A stretch of 41,387 nt of DNA from an uncultured Streptococcus sp. (GTDB taxonomy: Bacteria > Bacillota > Bacilli > Lactobacillales > Streptococcaceae), in contig NZ_CALIIB010000134.1 in assembly GCF_938020365.1 (NCBI RefSeq), positions 1 through 41,387 of the forward strand. Direction: 5' to 3'. The translations under genes and the position numbers were made by a program. This document shows, piece after piece, positions 1-9,800 of this stretch (its first letter is position 1; each line of letters begins with the position of its first letter). A model generated the notes under the pieces. It worked only from the letters and a program-made list of their open reading frames with translations, was not told the DNA's origin and made no database searches.

Positions 1-131
1 AACTCCGGACTCTCAATGAAACAGGAGAACTCTTTGAGCCGTCTATGAATGAATCCCGTAAGGAACAACTCTACAAAGGATGGAAAAAAGCCGTTAAGGC
101 AACCCAAGTCTTTGCAGAAATCGACGACTAA
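1..131 (+). CDS. glpK: Glycerol kinase, C-terminal end only
   Basis: The first 131 bases carry an open frame, already running at base 3, that ends in TAA at 129-131 and encodes about 42 residues. The tail reads ETGELFEP, then YKGWKKAV, ending in EIDD, which resembles the end of streptococcal GlpK. GlpK phosphorylates glycerol with ATP to sn-glycerol-3-phosphate in the cytoplasm, supplying the substrate of the oxidase encoded next. The catalytic part lies outside the window, so the identification rests on this short tail and on the very typical glpK-glpO-glpF gene order. No terminator is visible in the 68 bp before glpO, so the three genes are probably one operon. Confidence 0.85.
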   Translation, partial: LRTLNETGELFEPSMNESRKEQLYKGWKKAVKATQVFAEIDD

Positions 132-199
132 TACTGATTCTTATTTTGATGATAAAGTCAGCAGAAGCAGGAAATGACTAAGTTAGAAAGTGTGTAATT

Positions 200-2026
200 A
201 TGGAATTTTCAAAGAAAACACGTGAATTATCTATTAAAAAGATGCAGGAACGCACCTTGGACCTCCTGATCATCGGTGGTGGGATTACCGGTGCTGGTGT
301 AGCCTTGCAAGCAGCAGCTAGTGGCCTGGAGACCGGTTTGATTGAAATGCAGGACTTTGCAGAAGGGACTTCTAGCCGCTCTACCAAATTGGTCCATGGT
401 GGCCTTCGTTACCTTAAGCAATTCGACGTAGAGGTGGTCTCAGATACAGTTTCAGAGCGTGCTGTGGTTCAGCAAATTGCCCCTCACATTCCAAAACCAG
501 ATCCAATGCTCTTGCCAGTTTACGATGAGGATGGAGCGACATTTAGCCTCTTCCGTCTCAAAGTGGCTATGGACTTGTACGACCTTCTGGCTGGTGTCAA
601 CAACACTCCTGCTGCCAACAAGGTCTTGAGTAAGGAAGAAGTGCTAGAACGGGAACCCGAACTCAAGAAGGAAGGCTTAGTCGGAGGTGGTGTCTATCTT
701 GACTTCCGCAACAACGACGCTCGCCTCGTGATTGAAAATATTAAACGCGCCAACCAAGACGGTGCTCTCATTGCCAACCACGTTAAGGCAGAAGGCTTCC
801 TCTTTGATGAATCTGGAAAGATTACAGGCGTTGTTGCGCGTGACCTCTTGACGGATGAAGTCTTTGAAATCAAGGCTCGCTTGGTCATCAACACAACTGG
901 ACCTTGGAGCGACAAGGTACGCAATCTATCAAATGACGGTGAGCAATACTCACAAATGCGTCCAACTAAGGGTGTTCACTTAGTGGTTGACTCTAGCAAG
1001 ATCAAGGTTTCTCAGCCAGTCTACTTTGACACAGGTTTGGGAGACGGCCGGATGGTATTTGTTCTTCCACGTGAAAATAAAACCTACTTTGGTACGACAG
1101 ACACCGACTACACTGGCGACCTAGAGCATCCAAAAGTAACACAAGAAGATGTGGATTACCTCCTGGGCATTGTCAATAATCGCTTCCCAGAAGCAAAGAT
1201 CACAATTGACGACATCGAAAGCAGTTGGGCAGGTCTGCGTCCTCTGATTGCAGGCAATAGCGCTTCTGACTACAATGGCGGAAACAACGGTACCATTAGC
1301 GACGAAAGCTTCAATGCCCTGATTGCAACTGTTGAGAGCTATCTAGCTAAAGAAAAATCACGTGAGGATGTTGAAGCGGCTGTTACTAAGCTCGAAAGTA
1401 GCACATCTGAGAAACATTTGGATCCATCTGCTGTGTCCCGCGGTTCCAGCTTGGATCGTGATGACAATGGCCTTTTGACCCTTGCTGGTGGTAAGATTAC
1501 AGATTACCGTAAGATGGCTGAAGGCGCTATGGAGCGTGTCGTTGAAATCCTCAAAGCAGAATTTGACCGCAGCTTTAAGCTCATCAACTCTAAGACCTAT
1601 CCTGTTTCAGGTGGAGAGCTCAATCCAGCAAATGTAGATTCCGAAATCGAAGCTTTTGCTCAACTTGGTGTATCACGTGGCTTAGACAGCAAAGAAGCCT
1701 TCTATCTTGCAAACCTCTACGGATCAAATGCTCCTAAAGTCTTTGCCCTCGCACACAGTATCGAACAAGCACCAGGTCTTAGCCTAGCGGATACTTTGTC
1801 GCTGCATTATGCTATGCGTAATGAGTTGGCACTCAGCCCAGTAGACTTCCTCCTTCGTCGGACAAATCACATGCTCTTTATGCGGGATAGCCTAGATGCG
1901 ATTATAGAGCCAGTTCTGGATGAAATGGGACGATTCTACGACTGGACAGAAGAAGAAAAAGCAGCTTATCGAAATGACCTAGAAGCTGCCCTTGCAAACA
2001 ACGATTTAGCAGAATTGAAAAAATAG
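200..2026 (+). CDS. glpO: Alpha-glycerophosphate oxidase (H2O2-forming)
   Basis: The 608-residue protein matches the usual length of streptococcal GlpO. It oxidises glycerol-3-phosphate to dihydroxyacetone phosphate with O2, releasing H2O2. An FAD-binding Rossmann motif (IIGGGITGAG) lies at about residues 24-33, followed by the GTSSRSTKLVHGG segment typical of the GlpD/GlpO family near residues 56-68. A second conserved stretch (PTKGVHLV) and the C-terminal helical domain are present. The insert around residues 350-400 that distinguishes GlpO from GlpD appears to be retained (NGGNNGT region). The ATG at 200 has only a weak upstream AGAAAG as ribosome site. It sits between glpK and glpF, so the operon takes up and oxidises glycerol. 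Family assignment is strong; the peroxide role is known for streptococcal GlpO and inferred here. Confidence 0.95.
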   Translation: MEFSKKTRELSIKKMQERTLDLLIIGGGITGAGVALQAAASGLETGLIEMQDFAEGTSSRSTKLVHGGLRYLKQFDVEVVSDTVSERAVVQQIAPHIPKPDPMLLPVYDEDGATFSLFRLKVAMDLYDLLAGVNNTPAANKVLSKEEVLEREPELKKEGLVGGGVYLDFRNNDARLVIENIKRANQDGALIANHVKAEGFLFDESGKITGVVARDLLTDEVFEIKARLVINTTGPWSDKVRNLSNDGEQYSQMRPTKGVHLVVDSSKIKVSQPVYFDTGLGDGRMVFVLPRENKTYFGTTDTDYTGDLEHPKVTQEDVDYLLGIVNNRFPEAKITIDDIESSWAGLRPLIAGNSASDYNGGNNGTISDESFNALIATVESYLAKEKSREDVEAAVTKLESSTSEKHLDPSAVSRGSSLDRDDNGLLTLAGGKITDYRKMAEGAMERVVEILKAEFDRSFKLINSKTYPVSGGELNPANVDSEIEAFAQLGVSRGLDSKEAFYLANLYGSNAPKVFALAHSIEQAPGLSLADTLSLHYAMRNELALSPVDFLLRRTNHMLFMRDSLDAIIEPVLDEMGRFYDWTEEEKAAYRNDLEAALANNDLAELKK

Positions 2027-2096
2027 AAAATAGAAGAAGAGGTGGCGGACCAGTTCTCCTGTCTAGCCTCCCCTTCTTTTAAATGGAGTAATATAG

Positions 2097-2801
2097 ATGA
2101 TGAAAGAAATATTTGGTGAATTTTTAGGGACCCTGCTCTTGCTCCTTTTGGGAAACGGCGTCGTTGCAGGCGTGGTTCTTCCCAAAACTAAGAGCCACAA
2201 TTCTGGTTGGATTGTGATTACCATGGGGTGGGGGATTGCCGTTGCCATCGCTGCGTTTGTATCTGGCAACCTTGGCCCAGCCCATCTGAATCCTGCCCTA
2301 ACCATCGGAGTAGCTCTCAAAGGTGATTTACCTTGGGCATCTGTTCTTCCGTATATCCTTGCGCAGTTTGCAGGAGCTATGGTCGGACAGTTCCTCGTCT
2401 TCCTGCAGTTCAAGCCTCATTATCTTGCTGAAGAAGATCCAGCTAACATCCTTGGGACATTCAGCACAGGCCCAGCTATTAAAGATACCTTCTCGAACCT
2501 GATTAGCGAAATCCTTGGAACCTTTGTTCTAGTGCTGACTATCTTCGCTCTAGGACTTTATAAGCTGCAAGCAGGACTTGGTACTTTCGCAGTTGGAACC
2601 TTGATTGTTGGGATTGGTCTTTCACTTGGTGGAACGACTGGTTATGCCCTCAATCCTGCGCGTGACTTAGGACCTCGGATCATGCACAGTCTCCTTCCGA
2701 TTCCAAAAAAAGGAAATGGTGATTGGAGCTATGCTTGGATTCCAGTTATCGGACCAATTATTGGTGCAGTCCTTGCAGTAGCAGTCTTCTCCCTATTTTA
2801 G
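2097..2801 (+). CDS. glpF: Glycerol uptake facilitator (aquaglyceroporin)
   Basis: A 234-residue, very hydrophobic MIP-family channel that lets glycerol diffuse across the membrane. The two half-membrane loops are visible: the first NPA box in AHLNPALT near residue 65 and the second in YALNPARDLGPR near residue 184. The aspartate right after the second box (NPARD) is the mark of glycerol-conducting members as opposed to water-only aquaporins. Six membrane spans are expected and compatible with the hydrophobicity. ATG codons at 2097 and 2100 both follow GGAG at 2085-2088; the choice changes one residue. It lies 70 bp after glpO, and a strong terminator follows at 2815-2860. Confidence 0.95.
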   Translation: MMKEIFGEFLGTLLLLLLGNGVVAGVVLPKTKSHNSGWIVITMGWGIAVAIAAFVSGNLGPAHLNPALTIGVALKGDLPWASVLPYILAQFAGAMVGQFLVFLQFKPHYLAEEDPANILGTFSTGPAIKDTFSNLISEILGTFVLVLTIFALGLYKLQAGLGTFAVGTLIVGIGLSLGGTTGYALNPARDLGPRIMHSLLPIPKKGNGDWSYAWIPVIGPIIGAVLAVAVFSLF

Positions 2802-2814
2802 ACTAAAATAAAGC

Positions 2815-2860
2815 AATCCTCTTCTCTGAGATTGATACATGCTTGGAGAAGAGGATTTTT
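2815..2860 (+). terminator. Rho-independent terminator of the glp operon
   Basis: AATCCTCTTCTC at 2815-2826 pairs with GAGAAGAGGATT at 2846-2857, a 12-bp stem followed by a T-run. It closes glpK-glpO-glpF. Confidence 0.85.
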
Positions 2861-2952
2861 GTAAGATTTTCCAATTTCATCGAAGATTTTGCTAAACCAA
2901 TCTAAAATCAGGAGAAAAGAGCCAGTCAGGACGATATTTGACAGAGGATTTA

Positions 2953-2961
2953 TGCTATAAT
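2953..2961 (+). promoter_or_regulatory. Extended -10 promoter of the M42 peptidase gene
   Basis: TGCTATAAT at 2953-2961 is a full extended -10 (TGnTATAAT) about 30 bp before the start codon. A TTGACA at 2938-2943 is only 12 bp upstream, too close to serve as its -35, so the promoter probably relies on the extended -10. Confidence 0.6.
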
Positions 2962-2991
2962 TGACAGTATAAATGATCTAAAGGAGTTATG

Positions 2992-4029
2992 ATGAATCAA
3001 ACTGTTCAATATTTACAAGAATTAACGGCTATCCCTTCTCCAACGGGCTTTACAGCTGAGGTGGCGGACTATTTGGTACAAACGCTGGAAGGCTTGGGCT
3101 ATGAGCCTGTTCGGACCAATAAAGGTGGCGTCCATGTCGTGGTTAAGGGAGCAAATGATGCCCAGCATCGGGTCGTGACGGCTCATGTGGATACTCTGGG
3201 AGCTATTGTACGTGCGGTCAAGCCAGACGGTCGCCTCAAGCTGGATCGGATTGGCGGTTTTCCTTGGAACATGATTGAAGGAGAAAACTGTCTAGTCCAT
3301 GTGGCCAGCAGTGGCAAGACTATCAGCGGGACTATCTTGGTTCACCAGACATCCTGCCATGTCTATAAGGATGCTGGGACGGTTGAGCGAACTCAGGACA
3401 ATATGGAAGTGCGTTTAGATGAAAAGGTGACGAGTGAGAAAGAAACGCGGGATTTAGGAATCGAAGTCGGTGATTTTATTTCCTTTGATCCGCGTACTAC
3501 AGTTACCGAGTCAGGCTTTATCAAGTCCCGCTTTCTGGATGACAAGGTCAGCGCAGCTATTTTGCTCAATCTTTTGCGCGTCTACAAAGAGGAAAAGATT
3601 CAGCTGCCAGTGACGACTCACTTTGCCTTCAGTGTCTTTGAAGAGGTTGGTCATGGGGCTAATTCCAGCCTGCCGGCGCAAGCGGTAGAGTATTTGGCGG
3701 TTGATATGGGGGCTATGGGTGACGACCAGCAGACAGATGAGTATACGGTTTCCATCTGTGTCAAGGATGCTTCAGGACCTTATCACTATGCATTCCGCCA
3801 GCATTTGGTAAACTTGGCTAAGAAGCAGGATATTCCTTACAAACTGGATATCTATCCATTTTACGGTTCAGACGCCTCTGCAGCTATGAGCGCAGGAGCA
3901 GAAGTCAAGCATGCTCTGCTAGGTGCCGGTATTGAATCCAGCCACTCTTACGAGCGCACGCATATTGATTCAGTTGTCGCGACAGAGCGTATGGTGGATG
4001 CTTATCTGAGAAATGGCTTGGTGGAGTAA
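2992..4029 (+). CDS. M42-family metallopeptidase (aminopeptidase/endoglucanase-like)
   Basis: A 345-residue cytoplasmic enzyme of the M42 family of dinuclear metal aminopeptidases (PepA/TET/FrvX type). The metal ligands can be followed in order: His and Asp in TAHVDTLG near residue 66, Asp in FLDDK near 183, the catalytic Glu pair in FEEVGHG near 217, Asp in VDMG near 239, and His in ERTHIDS near 325. Length is typical. Two in-frame ATGs exist (2989 and 2992); the second sits 5 bp after AGGAG and is preferred. It has its own promoter and appears to be monocistronic. Substrate preference cannot be read from the sequence; peptide trimming is the family norm, and some members are annotated as cellulases without good evidence. 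Confidence 0.88.
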   Translation: MNQTVQYLQELTAIPSPTGFTAEVADYLVQTLEGLGYEPVRTNKGGVHVVVKGANDAQHRVVTAHVDTLGAIVRAVKPDGRLKLDRIGGFPWNMIEGENCLVHVASSGKTISGTILVHQTSCHVYKDAGTVERTQDNMEVRLDEKVTSEKETRDLGIEVGDFISFDPRTTVTESGFIKSRFLDDKVSAAILLNLLRVYKEEKIQLPVTTHFAFSVFEEVGHGANSSLPAQAVEYLAVDMGAMGDDQQTDEYTVSICVKDASGPYHYAFRQHLVNLAKKQDIPYKLDIYPFYGSDASAAMSAGAEVKHALLGAGIESSHSYERTHIDSVVATERMVDAYLRNGLVE

Positions 4030-4151
4030 GAGTAGGACATTTAGCTTTGAATAAAAGGCAGAAATTTGAGTATCCTGTGAGAAGCAGAATGGCTGTTCTT
4101 GTTCAATTGGTTAAATTTTCGTAGATGCTTAAAGATATTTGGAAAGTTATG

Positions 4152-5099
4152 ATGTTCAGGTATTTGAAGAAATTCTTTCTGTGTTTGCTTTTTACAATCA
4201 TCAGTGCTCTGGTCTTAATCTTTACTTATCATCAAATCTGCCTGACTAGAGAGCAAAAATTGCTTGATAATCCCTCAGGTCGGCTGGTTCAAGTAGATGG
4301 CAAAAAAATGAATGTCTATGTAACTGGTCAGGGAGAGCAGACGCTGGTCTTTTTGGCAGGTGGTGGCACAGCGTCCCCTATTCTTGACTTTAAGACCCTC
4401 TATTCAAGATTGGAACAAGAGTATCGCATAGTTGTGGTGGAGCGCTTAGGCTATGGCTTCAGCGATGACATTCAAGGGGATAGTAGAGACATTAACACGG
4501 TACTTGCCCAGACGAGGCAGGCTTTAAAAAAGGCTGAAATCACTGGCCCATATACTTTGGTAGCTCACTCTATGGCTGGGCTAGAAGCGCTTCATTGGGC
4601 TGCAAAATATCCTGAAGAAGTCCAAGGCATTATCGGACTGGATATGGCTTTGCCGAGTTCTTACACTGATTTGAGGCTCTATCCTTTAGCTTATAAAGGC
4701 TTACAAAAGGCTGCTAATTTAGGCTTAAGTCGGGTATTTTATGATGCTGACAAGCAGGTTCCCGCTCTTGCGTCTGGTGATTTGACAGCAGAAGAAAAGC
4801 AGGTATACAAGGCTCTTTTCTATCGTCGTTCACTGTCAAATGCTGTTTATGAAGAGGTCACCCAGGTCAAACAAAATGCTGAGCTAGTTTCGAAGGAAAA
4901 GCTTCCTGAACTACCGATCTTGCTCTTTTCTTCAAATGGCCAAGGGACTGGCTATAGTCAGGGAGAATGGCAGAGCTTCCAGAAGGATTTTGCAACGGAG
5001 CATCCACAGACAGAGCTGATTCTACTGGACTACCCTCACTATGTGCATGATTATGCTAGTGATGAGTTGGCAGAAAAAATAAAGCAGTTTCTAAAATAG
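4152..5099 (+). CDS. Membrane-anchored alpha/beta hydrolase
   Basis: About 315 residues. A hydrophobic N-terminal helix (residues about 5-27, with FFLCLLF and SALVLIF) suggests an uncleaved membrane anchor with the catalytic domain outside. The alpha/beta hydrolase fold is shown by the oxyanion-type turn FLAGGGTAS, the nucleophile elbow AHSMAGLEA (serine near residue 140), and a C-terminal YPHYVHDY carrying the likely catalytic histidine. The start is uncertain: an ATG at 4125 has no ribosome site, while GGAAAG at 4141-4146 sits 5 bp before the ATG at 4152, which I prefer. The substrate is unknown; an esterase or peptidase-like activity would be typical. No clear promoter is seen in the 120 bp upstream, so read-through from the preceding gene is possible. 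Confidence 0.8.
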   Translation: MFRYLKKFFLCLLFTIISALVLIFTYHQICLTREQKLLDNPSGRLVQVDGKKMNVYVTGQGEQTLVFLAGGGTASPILDFKTLYSRLEQEYRIVVVERLGYGFSDDIQGDSRDINTVLAQTRQALKKAEITGPYTLVAHSMAGLEALHWAAKYPEEVQGIIGLDMALPSSYTDLRLYPLAYKGLQKAANLGLSRVFYDADKQVPALASGDLTAEEKQVYKALFYRRSLSNAVYEEVTQVKQNAELVSKEKLPELPILLFSSNGQGTGYSQGEWQSFQKDFATEHPQTELILLDYPHYVHDYASDELAEKIKQFLK

Positions 5100-5127
5100 C
5101 AAGTTTTATAGGAGCTTGAAATGCTAC

Positions 5128-5162
5128 AAAAACGAGAAGGAAATTTTTCCTTCTCGTTTTTG
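5128..5162. terminator. Bidirectional terminator between hydrolase and amylase genes
   Basis: AAAAACGAGAAGG at 5128-5140 pairs with CCTTCTCGTTTTT at 5149-5161. The A-run before and T-run after allow it to end transcription of both convergent genes. Confidence 0.88.
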
Positions 5163-5172
5163 AATATACAGA

Positions 5173-6621
5173 TTATTTGACAGACCAGACACTGACTGAC
5201 TTTTCCTCCACTGGAAATTCTCCCCAGCCTTCTTCGTCAATGGTCACGATTTGAGAGCTCTTGCCCAAATAATCGCTGAATTCTCTACCAGCCCATTCTG
5301 GGCCGACCAGCATACGTTTGTTGCTGGCTTGGTCATTGCTGACAACAACAGCGATTGGCTGACCACCGTCCTTGCCTTGGAGAGTCCAGCCGATACAGTT
5401 GGCATCGTCAAAGTAGTCAGTCTGCTCACCGTAAGCTAAGTTGAGGCGAATATCCAAAAGCTTATCCAGTACGTCTTGGAAGCTCTCTTGGGCAAACTCC
5501 CCACTAATACCATAGTAGTCGCCATAAAAGACGCAAGGCAGTCCCTCCTCTCGAAGTAGGATAAGAGCATAGGCAGCTGGCTTGAACCATTCTTCGACAG
5601 TGGACTCCAGAGCTTGCCCTCGCTGGGTGTCGTGATTGTCCACGAAGGTCACGGCTGATTCAGGATGATTCTTGGCAAGCGTCTGATCAAAAATCGTCCG
5701 TAGGTCAAAGTCTGCCCCAGCTATGCTAGCGTCAAAGAAATTATGGTGGAGCTTGACGTCAACAAGATCAAAGCGGTATTCGATATTTTTTAGATAGTCG
5801 TTATTAGCTGTCTCATCGCTATTCCAAAATTCTCCAAAAACATAGAAATCCTCACCGTATTTTGCAGTTATATCGCGGATAAAATTTCTCATAAAGAAGG
5901 AGTCAATGTGCTTGACAGCATCTAAACGAAATCCTTGAACGCCTGTTGTTTCGATAAACCAGTAAACCCAGTCGTAGAGGTTTTGAATAACCTCTGGATG
6001 CTTAAAGTCAATATCAGCATACATGAGGTAGTCATAGTTGCCGTTTTCATTGTCCACAAGCTCATCATCTGCCCAGCCTTTATTGTCTCCTTGGATAAGG
6101 AAAATGCCTGACTTGTTGTTTTTGGCGTCATAGTCCGTACCGGTAAAATGGTACCAATGCCATTCAAAGTCATTGTAGGTTTTATTGCGGCCTGGGAAGA
6201 CAAACTTAGTCCAGCCTTTGATTTCGAAAGGTTCTGACAAGACCTTAGTTCGATCGTTGGGATCCACTTCAACGACAGTAAAACGCTCTTTGTAGTCCGC
6301 AGCTGCCTTGTGATTGAGGACTACATCAGCCATGGGTTCAATGCCATTGGCTTTGAGAGTTTGGATAGCTTTTAGGTAGTCTTCCTTAAAACCATATTTG
6401 GTGCGGACGGTTCCTTTTTGGTCAAACTCACCTAGGTCGAAGAGATCATAAACTCCATAGCCGACATCATTTGAGCCTGTTGCTTTGAAAGCTGGCGGCA
6501 TCCAAACCTTACGGATGCCTTTTGATGCCAGATGTGGGGCATCCTCCGCCAAGCGATTCCAGTGTTGACCATCATTTGGTAAGTACCATTCAAAATATTG
6601 CATTAATGTTTGATTTTCCAT
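5173..6621 (-). CDS. Cytoplasmic alpha-amylase (GH13)
   Basis: A 482-residue GH13 enzyme that hydrolyses alpha-1,4 bonds in maltodextrins or glycogen. There is no signal peptide, so it acts inside the cell. The conserved GH13 regions appear in order: DVVLNHK, GFRLDAVKH (aspartate nucleophile), FGEFWN (glutamate acid/base) and VDNHDTQ (transition-state aspartate). The opening MENQTLMQYFEWY is the normal N terminus of this intracellular subfamily. The frame stays open upstream to 6717, but the ATG at 6621 follows GAGGT with 7-bp spacing. The extra 96 bp contain the predicted promoter, so the shorter start is chosen. It diverges from the wall-anchored peptidase gene and shares a control region with cre-like sites, consistent with CcpA control of a starch-use gene. 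Similar genes are called amyS or amyA. Confidence 0.93.
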   Translation of the reverse strand: MENQTLMQYFEWYLPNDGQHWNRLAEDAPHLASKGIRKVWMPPAFKATGSNDVGYGVYDLFDLGEFDQKGTVRTKYGFKEDYLKAIQTLKANGIEPMADVVLNHKAAADYKERFTVVEVDPNDRTKVLSEPFEIKGWTKFVFPGRNKTYNDFEWHWYHFTGTDYDAKNNKSGIFLIQGDNKGWADDELVDNENGNYDYLMYADIDFKHPEVIQNLYDWVYWFIETTGVQGFRLDAVKHIDSFFMRNFIRDITAKYGEDFYVFGEFWNSDETANNDYLKNIEYRFDLVDVKLHHNFFDASIAGADFDLRTIFDQTLAKNHPESAVTFVDNHDTQRGQALESTVEEWFKPAAYALILLREEGLPCVFYGDYYGISGEFAQESFQDVLDKLLDIRLNLAYGEQTDYFDDANCIGWTLQGKDGGQPIAVVVSNDQASNKRMLVGPEWAGREFSDYLGKSSQIVTIDEEGWGEFPVEEKSVSVWSVK

Positions 6622-6652
6622 ACGAGATACCTCACATTCTTGGGATGGGTCT

Positions 6653-6690
6653 ATTTTACCAAAAGAAGAATGATGACACAAACGTTTATA
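6653..6690 (-). promoter_or_regulatory. Predicted amylase promoter with a partial cre-like site
   Basis: On the minus strand, TGGTAAAAT (-10 hexamer complementary to 6653-6658) forms an extended -10; a poor -35 (TTGTGT) lies 17 bp upstream at 6676-6681. The 14-mer at 6677-6690, centred on AAACGTTT, is a partial match to the CcpA operator and overlaps the -35. Confidence 0.45.
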
Positions 6691-6732
6691 TAAGTTAATT
6701 TTATATTTTTTGCTCATAAGATAAAACTAGCA

Positions 6733-6761
6733 TTGAATTTAAAACGCTTACATAGTATAAT
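6733..6761 (+). promoter_or_regulatory. Promoter of the wall-anchored X-prolyl peptidase gene
   Basis: TTGAAT at 6733-6738, a 17-bp spacer, and a perfect TATAAT at 6756-6761. The spacer contains a strong cre-like site (6739-6752). Transcription would start near 6768, about 33 bp before the start codon. Confidence 0.78.
6739..6752 (-). promoter_or_regulatory. cre-like CcpA operator inside the promoter spacer
   Basis: Read on the minus strand the 14-mer is TGTAAGCGTTTTAA, matching the cre consensus TGWAARCGYTWNCW at all fixed positions but one. Its position between the -35 and -10 of the plus-strand gene predicts repression by CcpA. Confidence 0.6.
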
Positions 6762-6800
6762 GGACAAGTAATAAACTTTATAAAAAGAAAGGGGTTCTTT

Positions 6801-9800
6801 ATGAAAAAGAGAGGACTAGTGAGGTTACTCTTATCAGTCTCGCTATTTGCACCTTTGGCCCTAGGCCAGGTTGTTCAAGCCGATGAGGCGAGTCAGGCGA
6901 ATGTCGAAAGCAAGGAAATTCTTCAAACAGAAGCTGTCGCAAAGCCATCTGAACCGGAATCTTCAGTCCAGCAACCAGCAGTTTTAGAGGTTGAAAGCAA
7001 GGAATCGTCGGCTACTGCAAGACCAGAAAAGCAAGAAGAGGAATCGGTCACTGCTGAAAAATCAGTTGTGGACTCTGAAAAGTCTGCTTCATCATTGGAG
7101 TCGCTACCTTTAGCTTTGGCTCAAGATGCTAGCTTGGTGCCTTCTGCTGTGCCTGCCACTGCTAAAGGACAAGACCTGTCTGCTTATACGGGGAGTCTTT
7201 CAAATCCTGCCTTGGCTGATAAGGAATTGACCCTACAAGAAGCAGTCGATGAGCTACTGAAATGGGCAGCCGTCAATGAATCTCAGCTAGGCACTAGTGC
7301 TCAAGATAGAGTGAATCTAGCTAAGAGCATGGGAATGATTGATAAAGAGGCCGATTTGACGGCTCGCGTACAGGGAAGCAATCTGCAGACTATGTATGCA
7401 GTTGCCAAGCGCCTGCATGATGCCTATCGTGCTGAAAAGAAAGCACCGCTCTTTTTGAATGGTCGGGCGCAGCCAATTTTCCCATACAGTAGTGGAGCTA
7501 AGGAAGATAAAGACTATTCGTATGAGAAAAGCGATATCGTCCGTTTTCCTGTCTATGTTGAGACGGATCATGACACGGATGGGGACGGAAAGCGTGACCT
7601 CGTCAAGGCTATCGTACAACTTCCGAAAGCAGTAGCCCAAGGTGATTTTAAGGCTTCGACAATTTTAGAAGCTCGTCCTTACGTCGCGGGGACTTTGGAT
7701 GAAAACTATGTGACCTTAGAAAGTCTCAATCTGCCGACAAACGGTTCTTATGATATGAAGAGTTTGCACAATAAGCCTGCTAAGCGCCAACCGGTTTCTA
7801 GAATGAGCAGTATTGATGCGGCAAAGAAAGCCAAAGCGTCAGATTGGTACTATTATAGCCCTTATGAAGGGATTCATGATTATGAGAATTTGAACTGGTA
7901 TGATTACTTCCTAGTGCGTGGCTATGCCTTTGTTTCCAGTGCGGGTCTGGGTACTAAGGGTTCAGAAGGCTTCAATACAACTGGATCTGATTTGGAAGTA
8001 GAAGCCTTTAAAAATATTGTCGAATGGGTCAACGGTAAACGGACGGCCTACACAGACAGAACTAGCAATATTGAGATCAAGGCTGACTGGGCCAATGGCA
8101 AAGTCGGCATGACTGGCCTATCTTGGGCTGGTACGACAACTTTCGGTGTGGCAACAACGGGTGTAGAAGGCCTGAGAACCATCGTTCCAGCCGCAGGAAT
8201 TGCTAGCTGGTATGATTATTTCAATAGTCAAGGAACAGCCTACAGCAATCCGCCATACAGTGATCTGTCTTGGCTGTCACTCTACGTTTCTACTCGGATG
8301 CTCGACCAAGACGATTGGGCTTCAATCTGGAACAAGTATGCTGACTACATCAATCAGCTAAACAAGGATCAAAAAGCTCACGGTCGCAATTATAGCCAAG
8401 TTTGGCGGGAACGCGATTATACCCTGAATTCAGGAAAGATAAAGACTAGCACCCTGCTGGTACATGGCTTAAATGATGATAATGTCAAAACCAAACAGTT
8501 CGAGCTTATGTATGATGTCTTGAAAAAAGCGGGACAAAATGTAAAACTCTATCTCCACCAAGGAGACCATGTCCATCCTGCAGCTATCTCTCGAGGGTAT
8601 GGTATCAAGGCCAACAATCAAGATTTCTACGACCTGCTCAATATTTGGTTCTCTCATTATCTTTACGATGTCAAGAACGATGTTAGCAAGCTTCCTGCTG
8701 TCTTGGCACAAAATAACTACGATCCAAATAAATGGACGAGCTATGATAACTGGAAAAGTAATAATCGTTTGATTTTGACAGCTAAGTCCAAACGTCTAGA
8801 AGAGACCATCTCCAGTGACTATGCGGCTGCTGGGATTGACACTAGTAAGCGAGATGAGGCAGTCAGTCAAGCTTCTTCTAAGGCCAACATGACCTTTATG
8901 ACAGAAGTCAAAGAAGACACGACTATCAAGGGCCATATTCCAGTCCACTTCAAGGCAGCCTTGGCCAAGGGCAGTGGCAAAAGCTTGCAGGTCAATGCGC
9001 TCTTGGTAGATGTATCGGACCAAGAGTTTGATGTTGTTGGAAATGGTGCTGCTAGTGATGACAGCAAGGCTGGTGATTTCTGGATGGGCAGCAATCTTAG
9101 CAATCTGGATGTTAAAAACTTTGCAACAACTAAAACTAAATACAAGGTAATTGCTAAGGGCTGGCTAAACTTAGCCAATCCAGAATCAGGTTATACACCG
9201 TCTAGTTCAGAAAAGAGTATTAAGCCCAAAGTCGGCCAATTCCATGATTATACCATGTATTTGCAGCCGAATCTTTACATGGTGAAAAAAGGCCACAAGC
9301 TGGCTCTAGTCTTCAATACTTATGACCCTAGTGATCTGACGATTAAGCGTCAGTATGAGGTGACTTTCAAGACGGATTCTATTAGTGCGCTAGTACCAAC
9401 CGTGGAAGCTAGTCGTTCTCAAAAAGCTGATTATGTAGCAAGTGCCCTTGATACGGAATATGCTAACTTACCTGAAATTCTTGGGAAAAAACTAGTTGCA
9501 CCAGAAATCAGAGAAGTTCCAGAATATATCTTTGATAGACAGGAGCCGCAACAAGGAGTTCCGTCAGTTGATTCGAGGGTTGGACGTAAAGAAGAGCAGC
9601 AAGGAACGACTGACCATGTGCAGCAATTAGGCAGTCAGAAAGTGGTGCCTCAGGTGCAGCAATTGGCTAGTCAGCCAGAAGCGTCTCAAGTGGAGCAGGC
9701 AGCTGTTCAACAAACTCAACAAGCTCCAGCTTCCTTGCCAAAAACTGGTAGCCATTCAGAAAAAGGAATGTTCTATCTAGGCTTGGTGCTTCTTGTCAGC

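Noticed and set aside
2938..2943. TTGACA as -35 of the M42 peptidase promoter
   Set aside because: Only 12 bp separate it from the TATAAT, too short for the usual 16-18 bp.
6622..6717. N-terminal extension of the amylase reading frame
   Set aside because: The extra residues are not amylase-like, the ATG at 6621 has a proper ribosome site, and the extension holds the predicted promoter.
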